A stretch of 64,000 nt of DNA from Pseudomonas sp. S35 (GTDB taxonomy: Bacteria; Pseudomonadota; Gammaproteobacteria; Pseudomonadales; Pseudomonadaceae): NCBI RefSeq assembly GCF_009866765.1, contig NZ_CP019431.1, positions 3,100,001 to 3,164,000 of the forward strand, written 5' to 3'. Of the stretch, positions 8,549 through 17,015 are shown one piece after another. A program made the position numbers and the translations under genes. The notes below the pieces were generated by a model that worked only from the letters and a program-made list of their open reading frames with translations, had not been told where the DNA came from and did not search any database. How positions within the stretch are numbered: position 1 is the stretch's first letter; each line of letters opens with the position of its first letter.

Positions 8549-9064
8549 TCAGGCACGGTCAGCGCGAATATAAGTGCCAAACATATGGTCCCACAACGGC
8601 GAGGACACGCCGAAGTTCTTCTCGATGCCCTTGCGGTGATGCAGGTCGTGATTGGCCACCAGCCCCGGAATGAACGCGTAGGCCCAATGCTCAGGGCGAT
8701 GCATCACGTAATGCACCGAGATGTAATAGAAGTAGCCCGTCACTGCACCGATAAACGCTGAGGTCAGGCCGACGTACCAGGCGAGCAGCAGTAACACGGC
8801 AAAGGTGGCGCTGGTTTTCCAGCTGGACACACCGATATAGGCCAGCACATCCACATGGTGGGTCCAATGCTCGTGGCGATACAGCGAATGGAACAAAAAG
8901 CGATGCGCCGAATACTCCACCAGCGTCCAGGCCAGCAGGCCCGCGAGCAATTGCAGCGAGTCAAGCGGTGCCAGGCAGAGCGCCAGGCCGATGAACAGCG
9001 GGACGGTAAAAAAGTCCAGGTAGTAAGCGACTGACGACATCAGCCATTTGTTTGAAGCCGCCAT
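8549..9064 (-). CDS. Membrane fatty acid hydroxylase / sterol desaturase superfamily protein
   Basis: A small (171 aa) membrane di-iron-type protein. Hydrophobic segments near residues 8-50 and 80-115 are interspersed with histidine motifs of the superfamily: EYSAHRFLFH, HEHWTHH, HYVMHRPEHW and NHDLHHRKGIEKNFG. The family hydroxylates or desaturates lipids using oxygen. Substrate cannot be predicted. I chose ATG 9064; ATG 9088 adds eight residues but has no ribosome-binding site. It follows the phosphorelay genes by 38 bp on the same strand and may be co-transcribed with them. Confidence 0.8.
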   Translation of the reverse strand: MAASNKWLMSSVAYYLDFFTVPLFIGLALCLAPLDSLQLLAGLLAWTLVEYSAHRFLFHSLYRHEHWTHHVDVLAYIGVSSWKTSATFAVLLLLAWYVGLTSAFIGAVTGYFYYISVHYVMHRPEHWAYAFIPGLVANHDLHHRKGIEKNFGVSSPLWDHMFGTYIRADRA

Positions 9065-9102
9065 GTGCGGATCGTCCTTGAGGTGCATGAATCGGTGGGC
9101 AA

Positions 9103-9591
9103 TTAAACCGGGTCTTGCCCGGCGGCGGGCAGAGTGCCCGTTGCTTGGCGCCGTTGCAACAACTCGATGTGCTCGGCGGGCACCAGCGTGCGCAAGGTTT
9201 TGTACAGCACCCGCGTTTCCAGCAGGTTCCACACCCGCAGCATGGTTTCCAGGGCGTCCAGCGGTTTGCTGATGAAGTCCCGCGCGCCGAGGGCGAGGGC
9301 ACGCAGGCGTGTGTCGCGGGTGGCGTCGGCGGTGAGCACCAGGATCGGCAGGTATTCACCCTGGGGAATGCGTCGGTTGAGTTGTTCCAGCACCGCGAAA
9401 CCGTCGAACTCGGGCATGTGCAGGTCAAGAATCACCAGGTCCGGTTCGAAGCTGTTGAACAGCTCCAGCGTGCGCAGCGGCTGGGTGCTGCTCAGCACGT
9501 TGGTCAACCCTTCACGCGCCAGCAGTTGCTCCACCAGGTCGAGGTTCGGGCGTTGGTCGTCGATGATCAGAATGCGCAGGTCGAGGTTCAC
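9103..9591 (-). CDS. Single-domain-type response regulator (receiver only)
   Basis: The 162-aa product has one receiver domain: acidic pair D11-D12, phospho-acceptor D56 in VILDLHMPEFDG, T/A in VLTADAT, and the K of the ISKP motif. It ends about 40 residues later without a recognisable DNA-binding or enzymatic output. It should act as a phosphate relay or through protein contact. The GTG start at 9591 shares a 4-bp GTGA overlap with the stop of the hybrid kinase, which implies coupled translation. It is the last member of the four-gene phosphorelay. Confidence 0.85.
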   Translation of the reverse strand: MNLDLRILIIDDQRPNLDLVEQLLAREGLTNVLSSTQPLRTLELFNSFEPDLVILDLHMPEFDGFAVLEQLNRRIPQGEYLPILVLTADATRDTRLRALALGARDFISKPLDALETMLRVWNLLETRVLYKTLRTLVPAEHIELLQRRQATGTLPAAGQDPV

Positions 9592-11903
9592 GCGGTCTCC
9601 GGAAAATACAGGTCGAGGTGGGCAAGGAACGCCGGCACGTTGATCGGTTTGTTCAGCACCGCCGTTGCACCTGCGTCGTGCAAGGCGCAACGGGTGAGGT
9701 CGCTGGCGTCGGCGGTGATCATCAGCACCGGGGTGTTGCGGGTCAGGGGTGACTGACGCAGGCGTTGCAGCACTTTCAGGCCGTCGATGTCCGGCAGCGA
9801 GACATCCAGCAGAATCAGCTGTGGCCCATGCTGCGCGGCCAAGTCCAGGCCCAATTGGCCTTGCATGCTCGACAGCAGTTTTATCCCCGGCCGGCGTTGC
9901 AGCAGGGTTTCGATCAGCGCCAGGCTAGAGAGGTTGTCCTCGATACACAGGACCTGTCCCTGGAACCTGCAAACCGTGGGGGCCGGGCGCTTGAGTGCGG
10001 TGTCGACAACGGGTGTGGCGATGCTTTGGGGTTGCGTCACGCGCACGAACGGCAGTTCCAGGGTGAAACGTGAGCCGACGCCGGCCTGGCTCTGCACGTT
10101 CAGTTGGCCGCCCATCTTTTCCAGCAGGCTTTTACTCAGCGCGAGGCCCAGGCCGCTGCCTTCCACATTCGGGTCGGCGCCCAGGCGTTCGAATGGTTTG
10201 AACAGTTGCCCGATATGATCGGTCGCGATGCCGTTTCCGCTATCGCACACCGACACGCCGATACGTGGCCCATCAATGTTGACCTCAATGCTCACCTGGC
10301 CGCCACGCCGGTTGTATTTGATCGCGTTGGACAGCAGGTTCAGCAGCACCTGGGTCAGGCGCTGGCGGTCGGCAACGATGCCCACATCCGCCGCCAGCGT
10401 GGGCAGGGGTTGCAAACGGATACCCGCATCCGTGGCCATTGGGGAGACCAGCGTCAGCGCCTCCTGCAACGCACCCACCAGTGGAATCGGTCCGATATTC
10501 AACGCCAGGCTTCCGGCCTCGATCTTGGCGATGTCCAGCACTTCGTTGATCAGCGTCAGCAAGTGCTGGCCGGCGCGCAGGATATGCCCCACATCGGGCT
10601 TTTGCGCCTTGGGCGCGTCCATGTCCAACAGCTGCGCAAAGCCCAGGATCGAGTTGAGCGGCGTACGCAGTTCGTGGCTCATGCGCGACAGGAATTCGCT
10701 CTTGGCCCGACTGGCCCGTTCGGCTTCCTCACGGGCCGTGCGCAGGGCGATCTCGGCGGCGCGGCGGTCGGTAATGTCGCGGGTGATCTTCGAAAACCCG
10801 CGCAGGGCACCGGTGCTGTCGTACTGTGCTGTGATCACCACGCTGGCCCAGAACCGCGTGCCGTCCTTGCGGCAGCGCCAGCCTTCTTCGGCGTAATCAC
10901 CCTCGCGGGTCGCTTCACGCAGCGCCATGTCCGGGTGTTGCGGGCACTCTTGGGGCAGGTAGAACAGCGAGAAATGCTGGCCGATGATTTCCTGTTCGGT
11001 GTAGCCCTTGATCCGCTCGGCGCCGTTGTTCCAACTGGTGACATGGCCGGCCGTGTCGAGGGCGAAGATCCCGTAGTCCTTGACCCCGTCGATGATCAGC
11101 CGCAAGCGCTCCTCGTTGTCGCGCAACGCACGCTCGCGCTCGGCCAGCAACATCCCGGCTTCCACCAGGCTGGTGCCCAGCTGGCCGATCTCGTCGTTTT
11201 CCGGCGGTTGCGGCAGTAGCGGAGAACCAAGGGCCAGGCGTTGTGCATTGCGCTGTACGTTCTGTACGCGGGCCACGATGCCCTTGGACAGAAACAGCAC
11301 CGCGACAATCGCGCCGAACAACCCGCAGATCGCCGCCAGCCAGGTGGACAGCAACAGGCGTTGACGGGTCTCGGCCGCGGCGGCGCTGCGCTCGGCCAGC
11401 AATGAATCTTCGAGCCTGAGCATGGTGCTGATGTGTTGGCGCAAGGCGTCGAGGATGTGTTTGTTGCTGATCAGAATGGCGCTGATCGATGCCGGTGTGG
11501 CTTGGCTGTCCTTGAGCATCTCTTCGAGCCCGTCGACCTTGCCGTCAATCAACGGTTTGATCGCGCTGAGTTGTGCGCGCACCCGTGGGTCGCGTACGTC
11601 ACCGTCAAGGCGGCGCAGGGCCGCGTCGATCTGGGGCCTGGCGTTCAGGTAGCTCGGCAGGAAGTCCTCGCGGTGCGTGAGCAGGTAGCCGCGCACGCTG
11701 GCTGCCGCCTCCGCCAACAAGGTGTGCACCGCCTGGATATCGCCCTGCACGCGCAGCACCCGGCGCACGTCCTCCTCGGCGCGGGCGGTCTGGCGTTCGG
11801 TGGTGTAGATCAGCACCAAGGACAGCAACAGCACGACCAGCGGCAACGAAATGACGACCAGCGCCTTGCCCCGCAGCGGTAAGTCGGCCCAACGGCTTTT
11901 CAT
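9588..11903 (-). CDS. Hybrid sensor histidine kinase with PAS domain and receiver
   Basis: A 771-aa membrane sensor kinase. A transmembrane helix (residues 14-34) precedes an extracytoplasmic helical domain resembling CHASE3, and a second helix lies near 186-206. A HAMP-like linker and a PAS domain follow (LIIDGVKDYGIFALDTAGHV to the ITRDITDRR end). The kinase core has H410 in MSHELRTPLNS, an N-box NLLSNAIKYN, DSGNGI and GSGLGLALS. A C-terminal receiver carries D700 in LILLDVSLPD. All catalytic motifs look intact. It overlaps the LuxR-type regulator gene upstream (ATGA) and the small receiver downstream (GTGA). Input signal unknown. Confidence 0.92.
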   Translation of the reverse strand: MKSRWADLPLRGKALVVISLPLVVLLLSLVLIYTTERQTARAEEDVRRVLRVQGDIQAVHTLLAEAAASVRGYLLTHREDFLPSYLNARPQIDAALRRLDGDVRDPRVRAQLSAIKPLIDGKVDGLEEMLKDSQATPASISAILISNKHILDALRQHISTMLRLEDSLLAERSAAAAETRQRLLLSTWLAAICGLFGAIVAVLFLSKGIVARVQNVQRNAQRLALGSPLLPQPPENDEIGQLGTSLVEAGMLLAERERALRDNEERLRLIIDGVKDYGIFALDTAGHVTSWNNGAERIKGYTEQEIIGQHFSLFYLPQECPQHPDMALREATREGDYAEEGWRCRKDGTRFWASVVITAQYDSTGALRGFSKITRDITDRRAAEIALRTAREEAERASRAKSEFLSRMSHELRTPLNSILGFAQLLDMDAPKAQKPDVGHILRAGQHLLTLINEVLDIAKIEAGSLALNIGPIPLVGALQEALTLVSPMATDAGIRLQPLPTLAADVGIVADRQRLTQVLLNLLSNAIKYNRRGGQVSIEVNIDGPRIGVSVCDSGNGIATDHIGQLFKPFERLGADPNVEGSGLGLALSKSLLEKMGGQLNVQSQAGVGSRFTLELPFVRVTQPQSIATPVVDTALKRPAPTVCRFQGQVLCIEDNLSSLALIETLLQRRPGIKLLSSMQGQLGLDLAAQHGPQLILLDVSLPDIDGLKVLQRLRQSPLTRNTPVLMITADASDLTRCALHDAGATAVLNKPINVPAFLAHLDLYFPETA

Positions 11904-12568
11904 GGTTGCGCCACCAGGCCCCAGGCGATGCCGCGCACGGCGGCCTGGGTGCGGTCAGCTGCGCCGAGCTTGCCGATCACCCGCTCTACATGGGCTTTGG
12001 CGGTGCCGGTGGTGATCCCAAGGTGTTCACCGATTGCCCGGTTGCTCATGCCGTTGGCCACCAGCGCGAGCACCTGGCGCTCCCGGGGTGTGAGGCTTTC
12101 GGTGGCGGGGCCGCCGCTGGCCTGGCGCTCCGTCATGCGTCGCAACAGCCGTGCGCTGACGGCGGTGTTGAGCGCCTCGCCACCGGCGGCCACCTGTTGC
12201 AGCGCCTGGATCACCTCGGCCCGGCTGGCGTCCTTGAGCAGGTAGCCGACCGCGCCCGCGTTCATCGCCGCCTCCAGGTACTCGGGGCTGTCGTCCATAG
12301 TGAACATCACCACTTTGACTGCCGGTAGGCGTTCTTGCAGCAAGCGTGCGGCGCCCAAGCCGTTGAGCCCCGGCATCCGAATGTCGAGGATGACGATGTC
12401 CGGCAGCAAGTGCTCGCACAGTTCCACCGCTTGCAGCCCGTCGCTGGCCTGGCCAACCACTTCGAACTGCGGATGGCCGGCCAGCAAGGAGACGAAACCG
12501 GTGCGCGTGACTTCATGATCGTCCGCCAGTACCAGACGCAGGACGTGGGTCATTGGAACGGGGTTCAT
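11900..12568 (-). CDS. NarL/LuxR-family response regulator
   Basis: The 222-aa product has an N-terminal receiver (D16-D17, phospho-acceptor D62 in VILDIRMPG, K in YLLKDA) and a C-terminal LuxR helix-turn-helix (LTPRERQVLALVANGMSNRAIG start, then AHVERVIGKLGAADR). It is the DNA-binding output of the phosphorelay and the natural partner of the NarX/UhpB-type kinase encoded just upstream. The start at 12568 forms an ATGA overlap with that kinase's stop. Targets are not known; the palindrome at 13816-13827 is one candidate site. Confidence 0.92.
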   Translation of the reverse strand: MNPVPMTHVLRLVLADDHEVTRTGFVSLLAGHPQFEVVGQASDGLQAVELCEHLLPDIVILDIRMPGLNGLGAARLLQERLPAVKVVMFTMDDSPEYLEAAMNAGAVGYLLKDASRAEVIQALQQVAAGGEALNTAVSARLLRRMTERQASGGPATESLTPRERQVLALVANGMSNRAIGEHLGITTGTAKAHVERVIGKLGAADRTQAAVRGIAWGLVAQP

Positions 12569-13743
12569 TGAGGTGTTCCATTCAGGTGGGCGGGCACGCG
12601 GGCACGCAGTTGGGTGCCGCCGTTGAGCCCGCTGGCACAGCTGAAGTCGCCACCCAGCAGGCTGGCACGCTCTTGCATGGTGGCAAGGCCCAGGTGTTGC
12701 GCGTCATCCTGTGGCTTCGCGCAGGCGAAGCCTTGGCCGTCGTCGTCCACCTGCATGCAGGCCTGGCCGTCGCGCAGTTCCAGGGTCAATTGCACCCAGC
12801 TTGCCTGTGCATGCTTGAGGACATTGTTGATGGCTTCCTGGCCGATCCTGAACAGGGCGATTTCCACCTGGCTGGGCAGCCGCGCTTCGCAGTGCGCCCG
12901 CCATACCACATTGATTCCAGCGTCGCGCAAGCGATCAGCCTCCTTATCGAGGGCTTTGAACAGGCCAAAGTCATCCAACACCGTGGGGCGCAGGCCCGCG
13001 ATCAGTTGCCGGCCCTCGCCGACCGAGTGTTGGGCCAGGTTGAGGATCGCCTGCAAGTCTGCGGCCAGCGTGTCTGGCAACGCTGGGCAGCGACCGGCAA
13101 ACCCCTGCAGGCGCTGGTGCAAGCCCGCGAGGGTTTGTGCCAGGCCATCGTGCAGGTCGTAGGCGACGCGCTTGCGCTCGTCTTCCTGGGCGTGAAGCAG
13201 GCGGTTGACCAGGTCGGACAACGTCCGGTCCCGCAGGGTGAGGGTCATCAGGAGTCGATGATTCTCCAGGTGTGTCGCCAGCAACGTGGCAAGCAGTTGC
13301 AGGGACTCGCTGTCTTCGTGTTCCGGCGCACGCAGGCTGACACTGTTGCCCAGCACCAATACGCCGAAAGTGTTGCCGTCTCCACCGCGCAACGGCACTT
13401 GCAGCACGCTGGGCAGGGCGCTTTCAAGCGGCTCCTGCCAGTACGGCTTAAGCAGGTTGCGGTCGGCGAGGGCGGCCAGGCTGTTCAATCGCGCCGGGTT
13501 GCCGTGGGCAGCGGTGGTGTGGGCGATACCCTGTGCGTCCCATTCCCGCAGCAGCCCGTGGTCCATCGCGAGGAAGGCGCAGGCCCGTAGCAACACACGC
13601 GCGCGCATGGCATCGGGGCTGAGTTGGGCCAGTTCCTGCCCGGTGTCGACCAACAGTCGCAGGCGCGCCGTGCGGCTTTGCGACTGGCGGAAATGCGCGC
13701 GCATGGCCAAGGCGCTGCCGGGGTCATGGGGCGTGTTTTGCAT
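12565..13743 (-). CDS. GAF-domain NarX/UhpB-type sensor histidine kinase
   Basis: A 392-aa kinase with no transmembrane segment, so probably cytoplasmic. Residues about 30-165 read as a GAF-like sensor. They are followed by a HisKA_3 dimerisation domain (EDERKRVAYDLHDGLAQTL, phospho-accepting H198) and a compact HATPase (GQEAINNVLKHAQA, DDDGQGF, GLATMQERASLLGG). This kinase class pairs with LuxR-type regulators, exactly what follows it. The ATG at 13743 has GGAG eight bases upstream and starts the four-gene phosphorelay operon. An in-frame extension to 13821 has no supporting signal. Confidence 0.9.
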   Translation of the reverse strand: MQNTPHDPGSALAMRAHFRQSQSRTARLRLLVDTGQELAQLSPDAMRARVLLRACAFLAMDHGLLREWDAQGIAHTTAAHGNPARLNSLAALADRNLLKPYWQEPLESALPSVLQVPLRGGDGNTFGVLVLGNSVSLRAPEHEDSESLQLLATLLATHLENHRLLMTLTLRDRTLSDLVNRLLHAQEDERKRVAYDLHDGLAQTLAGLHQRLQGFAGRCPALPDTLAADLQAILNLAQHSVGEGRQLIAGLRPTVLDDFGLFKALDKEADRLRDAGINVVWRAHCEARLPSQVEIALFRIGQEAINNVLKHAQASWVQLTLELRDGQACMQVDDDGQGFACAKPQDDAQHLGLATMQERASLLGGDFSCASGLNGGTQLRARVPAHLNGTPQ

Positions 13744-13815
13744 GGAGGATGCTCCAGGATTTTTGCGGGCGCAGGGGGCGTCTATTAAACATGCTTGAAC
13801 ACCTTGGGCGCTATC

Positions 13816-13827
13816 TGCCATATGGCA
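13816..13827. promoter_or_regulatory. TGCCATATGGCA palindrome between divergent genes
   Basis: A perfect 12-bp palindrome, partly extended by CTAT/ATAG on its flanks. It lies 73 bp upstream of the phosphorelay kinase gene and 84 bp upstream of the divergent gene at 13911. LuxR-type response regulators often bind short inverted repeats, so autoregulation by the 11900-12568 product is a reasonable guess. Confidence 0.35.
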
Positions 13828-13910
13828 TAGGTAAATGGCTCCGGTTGGCCGATGGCGGGTGGCGGGCGGATTGGCAAAGTGGGCTCAACGAACACCACTG
13901 GAGTATCCCA

Positions 13911-14429
13911 ATGCAATTCAAGCCCGCAGCACTCGCCCTGATGTTTGCGTTGAGCGTACCGTTTGTTCAGGCCGCCGACACCTCGCCGTATGTTTACCGC
14001 GACGTGGCCCAGGCCCCGACCGATGTCAAAGACCGGGAAATTGCCGGTTTGTTCGACCGCTGGAACAGTGCCTTGCAGACCGGCAACGTCAGCTCGGTGG
14101 TCGACCTGTATGCACCGGGCGCGGTCCTGCAGCCCACCGTGTCCAACCAAGTGCGCACCACGCCGGACCAGATCAAGGACTACTTCGATCACTTCATGGC
14201 GCTCAAACCGGTAGGGCAGATCAACTACCGTGAAATTCGCCAGTTGGGCACCAATGTGGCTATGGACAGTGGGGTCTATACCTTCACCCTCACTGACGCC
14301 GACGGCAAGGCCAGCGATGTGCAGGCACGCTACACCTTCGTCTATGAGCAGGTGGACGGCCAGTGGAAAATTCTTAATCATCACTCCTCGGCCATGCCCG
14401 AAGTGCAGGCCAAGCACGCCAAGCAGTAA
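13911..14429 (+). CDS. Secreted SgcJ/EcaC-type (SnoaL-like) protein
   Basis: The product is 172 aa with a clear Sec signal (MQFKPAALALMFALSVPFVQ, then AAD cleavage region). The mature part matches the small alpha+beta cone fold of the SnoaL/DUF4440/CaMKII-association group: FDRWNSALQTGNVSSVVDLY, AVLQPT, RYTFVYEQVDGQWKILNHHS near the end. Members of this group are called SgcJ/EcaC family, but the name carries no proven reaction. GGAG lies nine bases before the ATG, and a strong terminator follows. It is a single-gene unit divergent from the phosphorelay and may be one of its outputs. Confidence 0.8.
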   Translation: MQFKPAALALMFALSVPFVQAADTSPYVYRDVAQAPTDVKDREIAGLFDRWNSALQTGNVSSVVDLYAPGAVLQPTVSNQVRTTPDQIKDYFDHFMALKPVGQINYREIRQLGTNVAMDSGVYTFTLTDADGKASDVQARYTFVYEQVDGQWKILNHHSSAMPEVQAKHAKQ

Positions 14430-14439
14430 AAGCTGGATC

Positions 14440-14475
14440 AAAAATGCCCATCCTCTTCAGGGGATGGGCATTTTT
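14440..14475 (+). terminator. Rho-independent terminator after the SnoaL-like gene
   Basis: A long perfect stem (AAAAATGCCCATCC at 14440-14453, complement at 14462-14475) has an 8-nt loop, with A-run and T-run built into the stem ends. It starts 11 bp after the stop codon and separates this gene from benR. The A/T symmetry means it could terminate from both sides. Confidence 0.9.
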
Positions 14476-14585
14476 GCGTGGTTGCGCCACGATACCTCCT
14501 GGGTATCCAACCAGACTTTATCCATATTGGACCGCCCGTAGCCTACGCGTCAGCCTAGGGCCAATAACTATAAAGAGGCGCAACC

Positions 14586-15533
14586 ATGACCGTGCTATTG
14601 AGTGAGCGCAGCCAGATTTTCCAAGGTGCCGACGCCTATGCGGTGTCCGAATACGTCAACCGGCATGTGGGCAGCCACTGTATTCGCCTGCCACCCAAGG
14701 GCCGCCCACAGGCGAGTATCAGCCACCGGACCTTTTCCAGCCTGGACTTATGCCGCATCAGCTACGGTGCGCCGGTGCAAGTCACCTCGGCGGCGCTGGA
14801 GACCATCTACCACCTGCAGATCCTGTTGACAGGCCATTGCCGCTCCAACGCCAGAGGTGAGGAACAGGTGTTCGGGCCGGGAGAAATCCTGCTGATTAAC
14901 CCGGATGACCCGGTGGACCTGACCTATTCCGCCGACTGCGAAAAATTCATCATCAAGTTGCCGGTGCGCCTGCTGGAAAACGCCTGCCTGGAGCAGCACT
15001 GGACACTGCCGCAGCAGGGGATCCGCTTCGCGGCGGCGCGCCACGCGCTCAGTGAAATGAACGGCTTCCTGCAATTGCTCGGGTTGATCTGCCACGAGGC
15101 GGAAAACGCCGCGGAGCCTGAAGTGCAAAGCCTGTATGAGCGGATTGTGGCGAATAAGCTCCTGGCGCTGTTGGCCAGCAATGTGTTGCGGGTGCTTCCA
15201 CAGACCGCTCACGGTGGCGGCTTCGAGGCCGTGCGCGAGTTTATTGAAGCGCACCTCACTGACGAAATCAGCCTTGAGCAACTGATGGCCATTGCCAAGG
15301 TCAGCGAGCGCAAGTTGTACAGCCTGTTCGAATCCCAGGTCGGCTTGTCGCCCCGGGACTACGTACGCCAGCGCAAGCTCGAACGTGTGCACGCCCGGCT
15401 GCAACAGGCCACGGCACGCAGTGTCACCGAAGTCGCGCTGGACCACGGGTTTGTGCACTTGGGGCGCTTTTCCGAGGCCTATCGCAAACGCTTTGGCGAG
15501 TTGCCTTCGCAGACCTGGAGGCGCCAGCGCTAA
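14586..15533 (+). CDS. benR: AraC/XylS-family activator of benzoate catabolism, BenR
   Basis: The 315-aa product has an N-terminal effector/dimerisation domain (residues about 1-200) of the AraC-binding-like type, and a C-terminal pair of helix-turn-helix motifs (ISLEQLMAIAKVSERKLYSL, then VTEVALDHGFVHLGRFSEAY and the terminal FGELPSQTWRR). Length and layout match XylS/BenR. It should bind benzoate and activate the ben promoter. It sits directly upstream of benA on the same strand, and the expected tandem operator begins 5 bp after its stop codon. GAGG precedes the ATG. Confidence 0.9.
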   Translation: MTVLLSERSQIFQGADAYAVSEYVNRHVGSHCIRLPPKGRPQASISHRTFSSLDLCRISYGAPVQVTSAALETIYHLQILLTGHCRSNARGEEQVFGPGEILLINPDDPVDLTYSADCEKFIIKLPVRLLENACLEQHWTLPQQGIRFAAARHALSEMNGFLQLLGLICHEAENAAEPEVQSLYERIVANKLLALLASNVLRVLPQTAHGGGFEAVREFIEAHLTDEISLEQLMAIAKVSERKLYSLFESQVGLSPRDYVRQRKLERVHARLQQATARSVTEVALDHGFVHLGRFSEAYRKRFGELPSQTWRRQR

Positions 15534-15537
15534 AGGC

Positions 15538-15573
15538 TGCGCTACGCGGATAGCGATGTGCAGGCAGCGGATA
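15538..15573 (+). promoter_or_regulatory. Tandem XylS/BenR-type operator upstream of benA
   Basis: Two 15-bp direct repeats fit the XylS/BenR half-site TGCA-N6-GGNTA: TGCGCTACGCGGATA at 15538-15552 (one mismatch) and TGCAGGCAGCGGATA at 15559-15573 (perfect). They are 21 bp apart start to start, with a 6-bp spacer, the arrangement known for the Pm promoter. A CATAAG -10-like hexamer at 15593-15598 lies at a suitable distance, and the benA start is 65 bp after the second repeat. Confidence 0.8.
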
Positions 15574-15638
15574 TTGAGGCGCAGGGCGAGGGCATAAGGT
15601 GGGGGGGCCTGATACAAGAACAACGGAGGGCCTACCCC

Positions 15639-17015
15639 ATGATCAGCACACTCGACCGACTCGCTCGCCAACTGGGCGAGTCCGTTCAGGAAGATCCCGC
15701 GACCGGGGTGTTCCGCTGCCGCCGCGATATCTTCACCGACCCCGACCTGTTTGCCCTGGAGATGAAGCACATCTTCGAAGGCGGTTGGCTTTACCTGGCG
15801 CACGAAAGCCAGGTGCCCGAGATCAACGACTACTTCACCACCTGGATCGGCCGCCAGCCGGTGGTCATTACCCGCGACAAACAGGGTAGCCTGCACGGCC
15901 TGGTCAACGCCTGTGCGCACCGTGGTGCCATGCTGTGCCGCCGCAAACAAGGCAACAAAGGCTCGTTTACCTGCCCGTTCCACGGTTGGACCTTCAGCAA
16001 CGCCGGCAAGCTGCTCAAAGTGAAGGATGCCAAGACCGGCGCCTACCCCGACAGTTTCGACTGCGACGGCTCCCACGACCTCAAGCGCCTGGCGCGCTTC
16101 GAAAACTACCGAGGGTTCCTGTTCGGCAGCCTCAGTGCCGACGTACCGGAACTCAGTGATTACCTGGGCGAAACGCGGGTGATCATCGACCAGATGGTCG
16201 ATCAGGCGCCCCTGGGCCTGGAAGTGCTGCGCGGCAGCTCCAGCTATGTCTACGACGGTAACTGGAAGCTGCAGATCGAGAACGGCGCGGACGGTTATCA
16301 CGTGAGCTCCGTGCACTGGAATTATTCGGCGACTATGGGTCGACGCAACTACGAAGCCGAAGGCACGCGCACCGTCGACGCCAACGGCTGGTCGAAAAGC
16401 CTGGGCGGCGTGTACGCCTTCGAGCATGGGCATATCCTGCTGTGGACGCGCCTGCTCAACCCCGAAGTACGCCCGGTGCACGCGCACCGCGAGGCGTTGG
16501 CCGAACGCCTGGGCCAGGCCCGTGCGGACTTTATCGTCGATCAAACCCGCAACCTGTGCCTGTACCCCAATGTGTACCTGATGGATCAGTTCTCCACCCA
16601 GATCCGCGTGGTGCGGCCTCTTGCGGTGGACAAGACCGAAGTCACCATCTATTGCATGGCGCCCATCGGCGAAAGCGCCCAGGAACGTGCCACGCGTATC
16701 CGCCAATACGAAGACTTCTTCAACGTCAGTGGCATGGGCACTCCCGATGACCTCGAAGAGTTTCGCGCCTGCCAGACCGGCTACCAGGGCGCGACGACCT
16801 TGTGGAACGACCTCAGCCGCGGCGCTAAACAGTGGGTCGAAGGCGCGGATGAAAACGCCCGGGCGATGGGCATGCAGCCGCAACTGAGCGGCATCAAGAC
16901 CGAAGACGAGGGCCTGTTCGTGCGCCAGCATGCGCATTGGTCCCAGAGCCTGCAACGCGCGATCAAGCGCGAGCAACACGGTCTGATCGCGACCGATAAG
17001 GCGGTGCAGCCATGA
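15639..17015 (+). CDS. benA: Benzoate 1,2-dioxygenase large (alpha) subunit
   Basis: The 458-aa oxygenase alpha subunit converts benzoate with O2 and NADH-derived electrons to cis-1,2-dihydroxy-cyclohexa-3,5-diene-1-carboxylate. The Rieske centre is complete: C92, H94, C112, H115 in the C-x-H-x17-C-x2-H motif. The mononuclear iron region is present as NGADGYHVSSVHWNY with Asp and two His. The start at 15639 has GGAGG upstream; an in-frame extension to 15558 would run through the operator. It overlaps benB by ATGA. Close relatives include toluate dioxygenase XylX, but BenR, BenK and BenF context favours benzoate. Confidence 0.95.
   Translation: MISTLDRLARQLGESVQEDPATGVFRCRRDIFTDPDLFALEMKHIFEGGWLYLAHESQVPEINDYFTTWIGRQPVVITRDKQGSLHGLVNACAHRGAMLCRRKQGNKGSFTCPFHGWTFSNAGKLLKVKDAKTGAYPDSFDCDGSHDLKRLARFENYRGFLFGSLSADVPELSDYLGETRVIIDQMVDQAPLGLEVLRGSSSYVYDGNWKLQIENGADGYHVSSVHWNYSATMGRRNYEAEGTRTVDANGWSKSLGGVYAFEHGHILLWTRLLNPEVRPVHAHREALAERLGQARADFIVDQTRNLCLYPNVYLMDQFSTQIRVVRPLAVDKTEVTIYCMAPIGESAQERATRIRQYEDFFNVSGMGTPDDLEEFRACQTGYQGATTLWNDLSRGAKQWVEGADENARAMGMQPQLSGIKTEDEGLFVRQHAHWSQSLQRAIKREQHGLIATDKAVQP

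Noticed and set aside
14748..16979. Long minus-strand open frame of 743 codons opposite benR and benA
   Set aside because: Antisense to two clearly functional ben genes, with no motif or ribosome-binding site.
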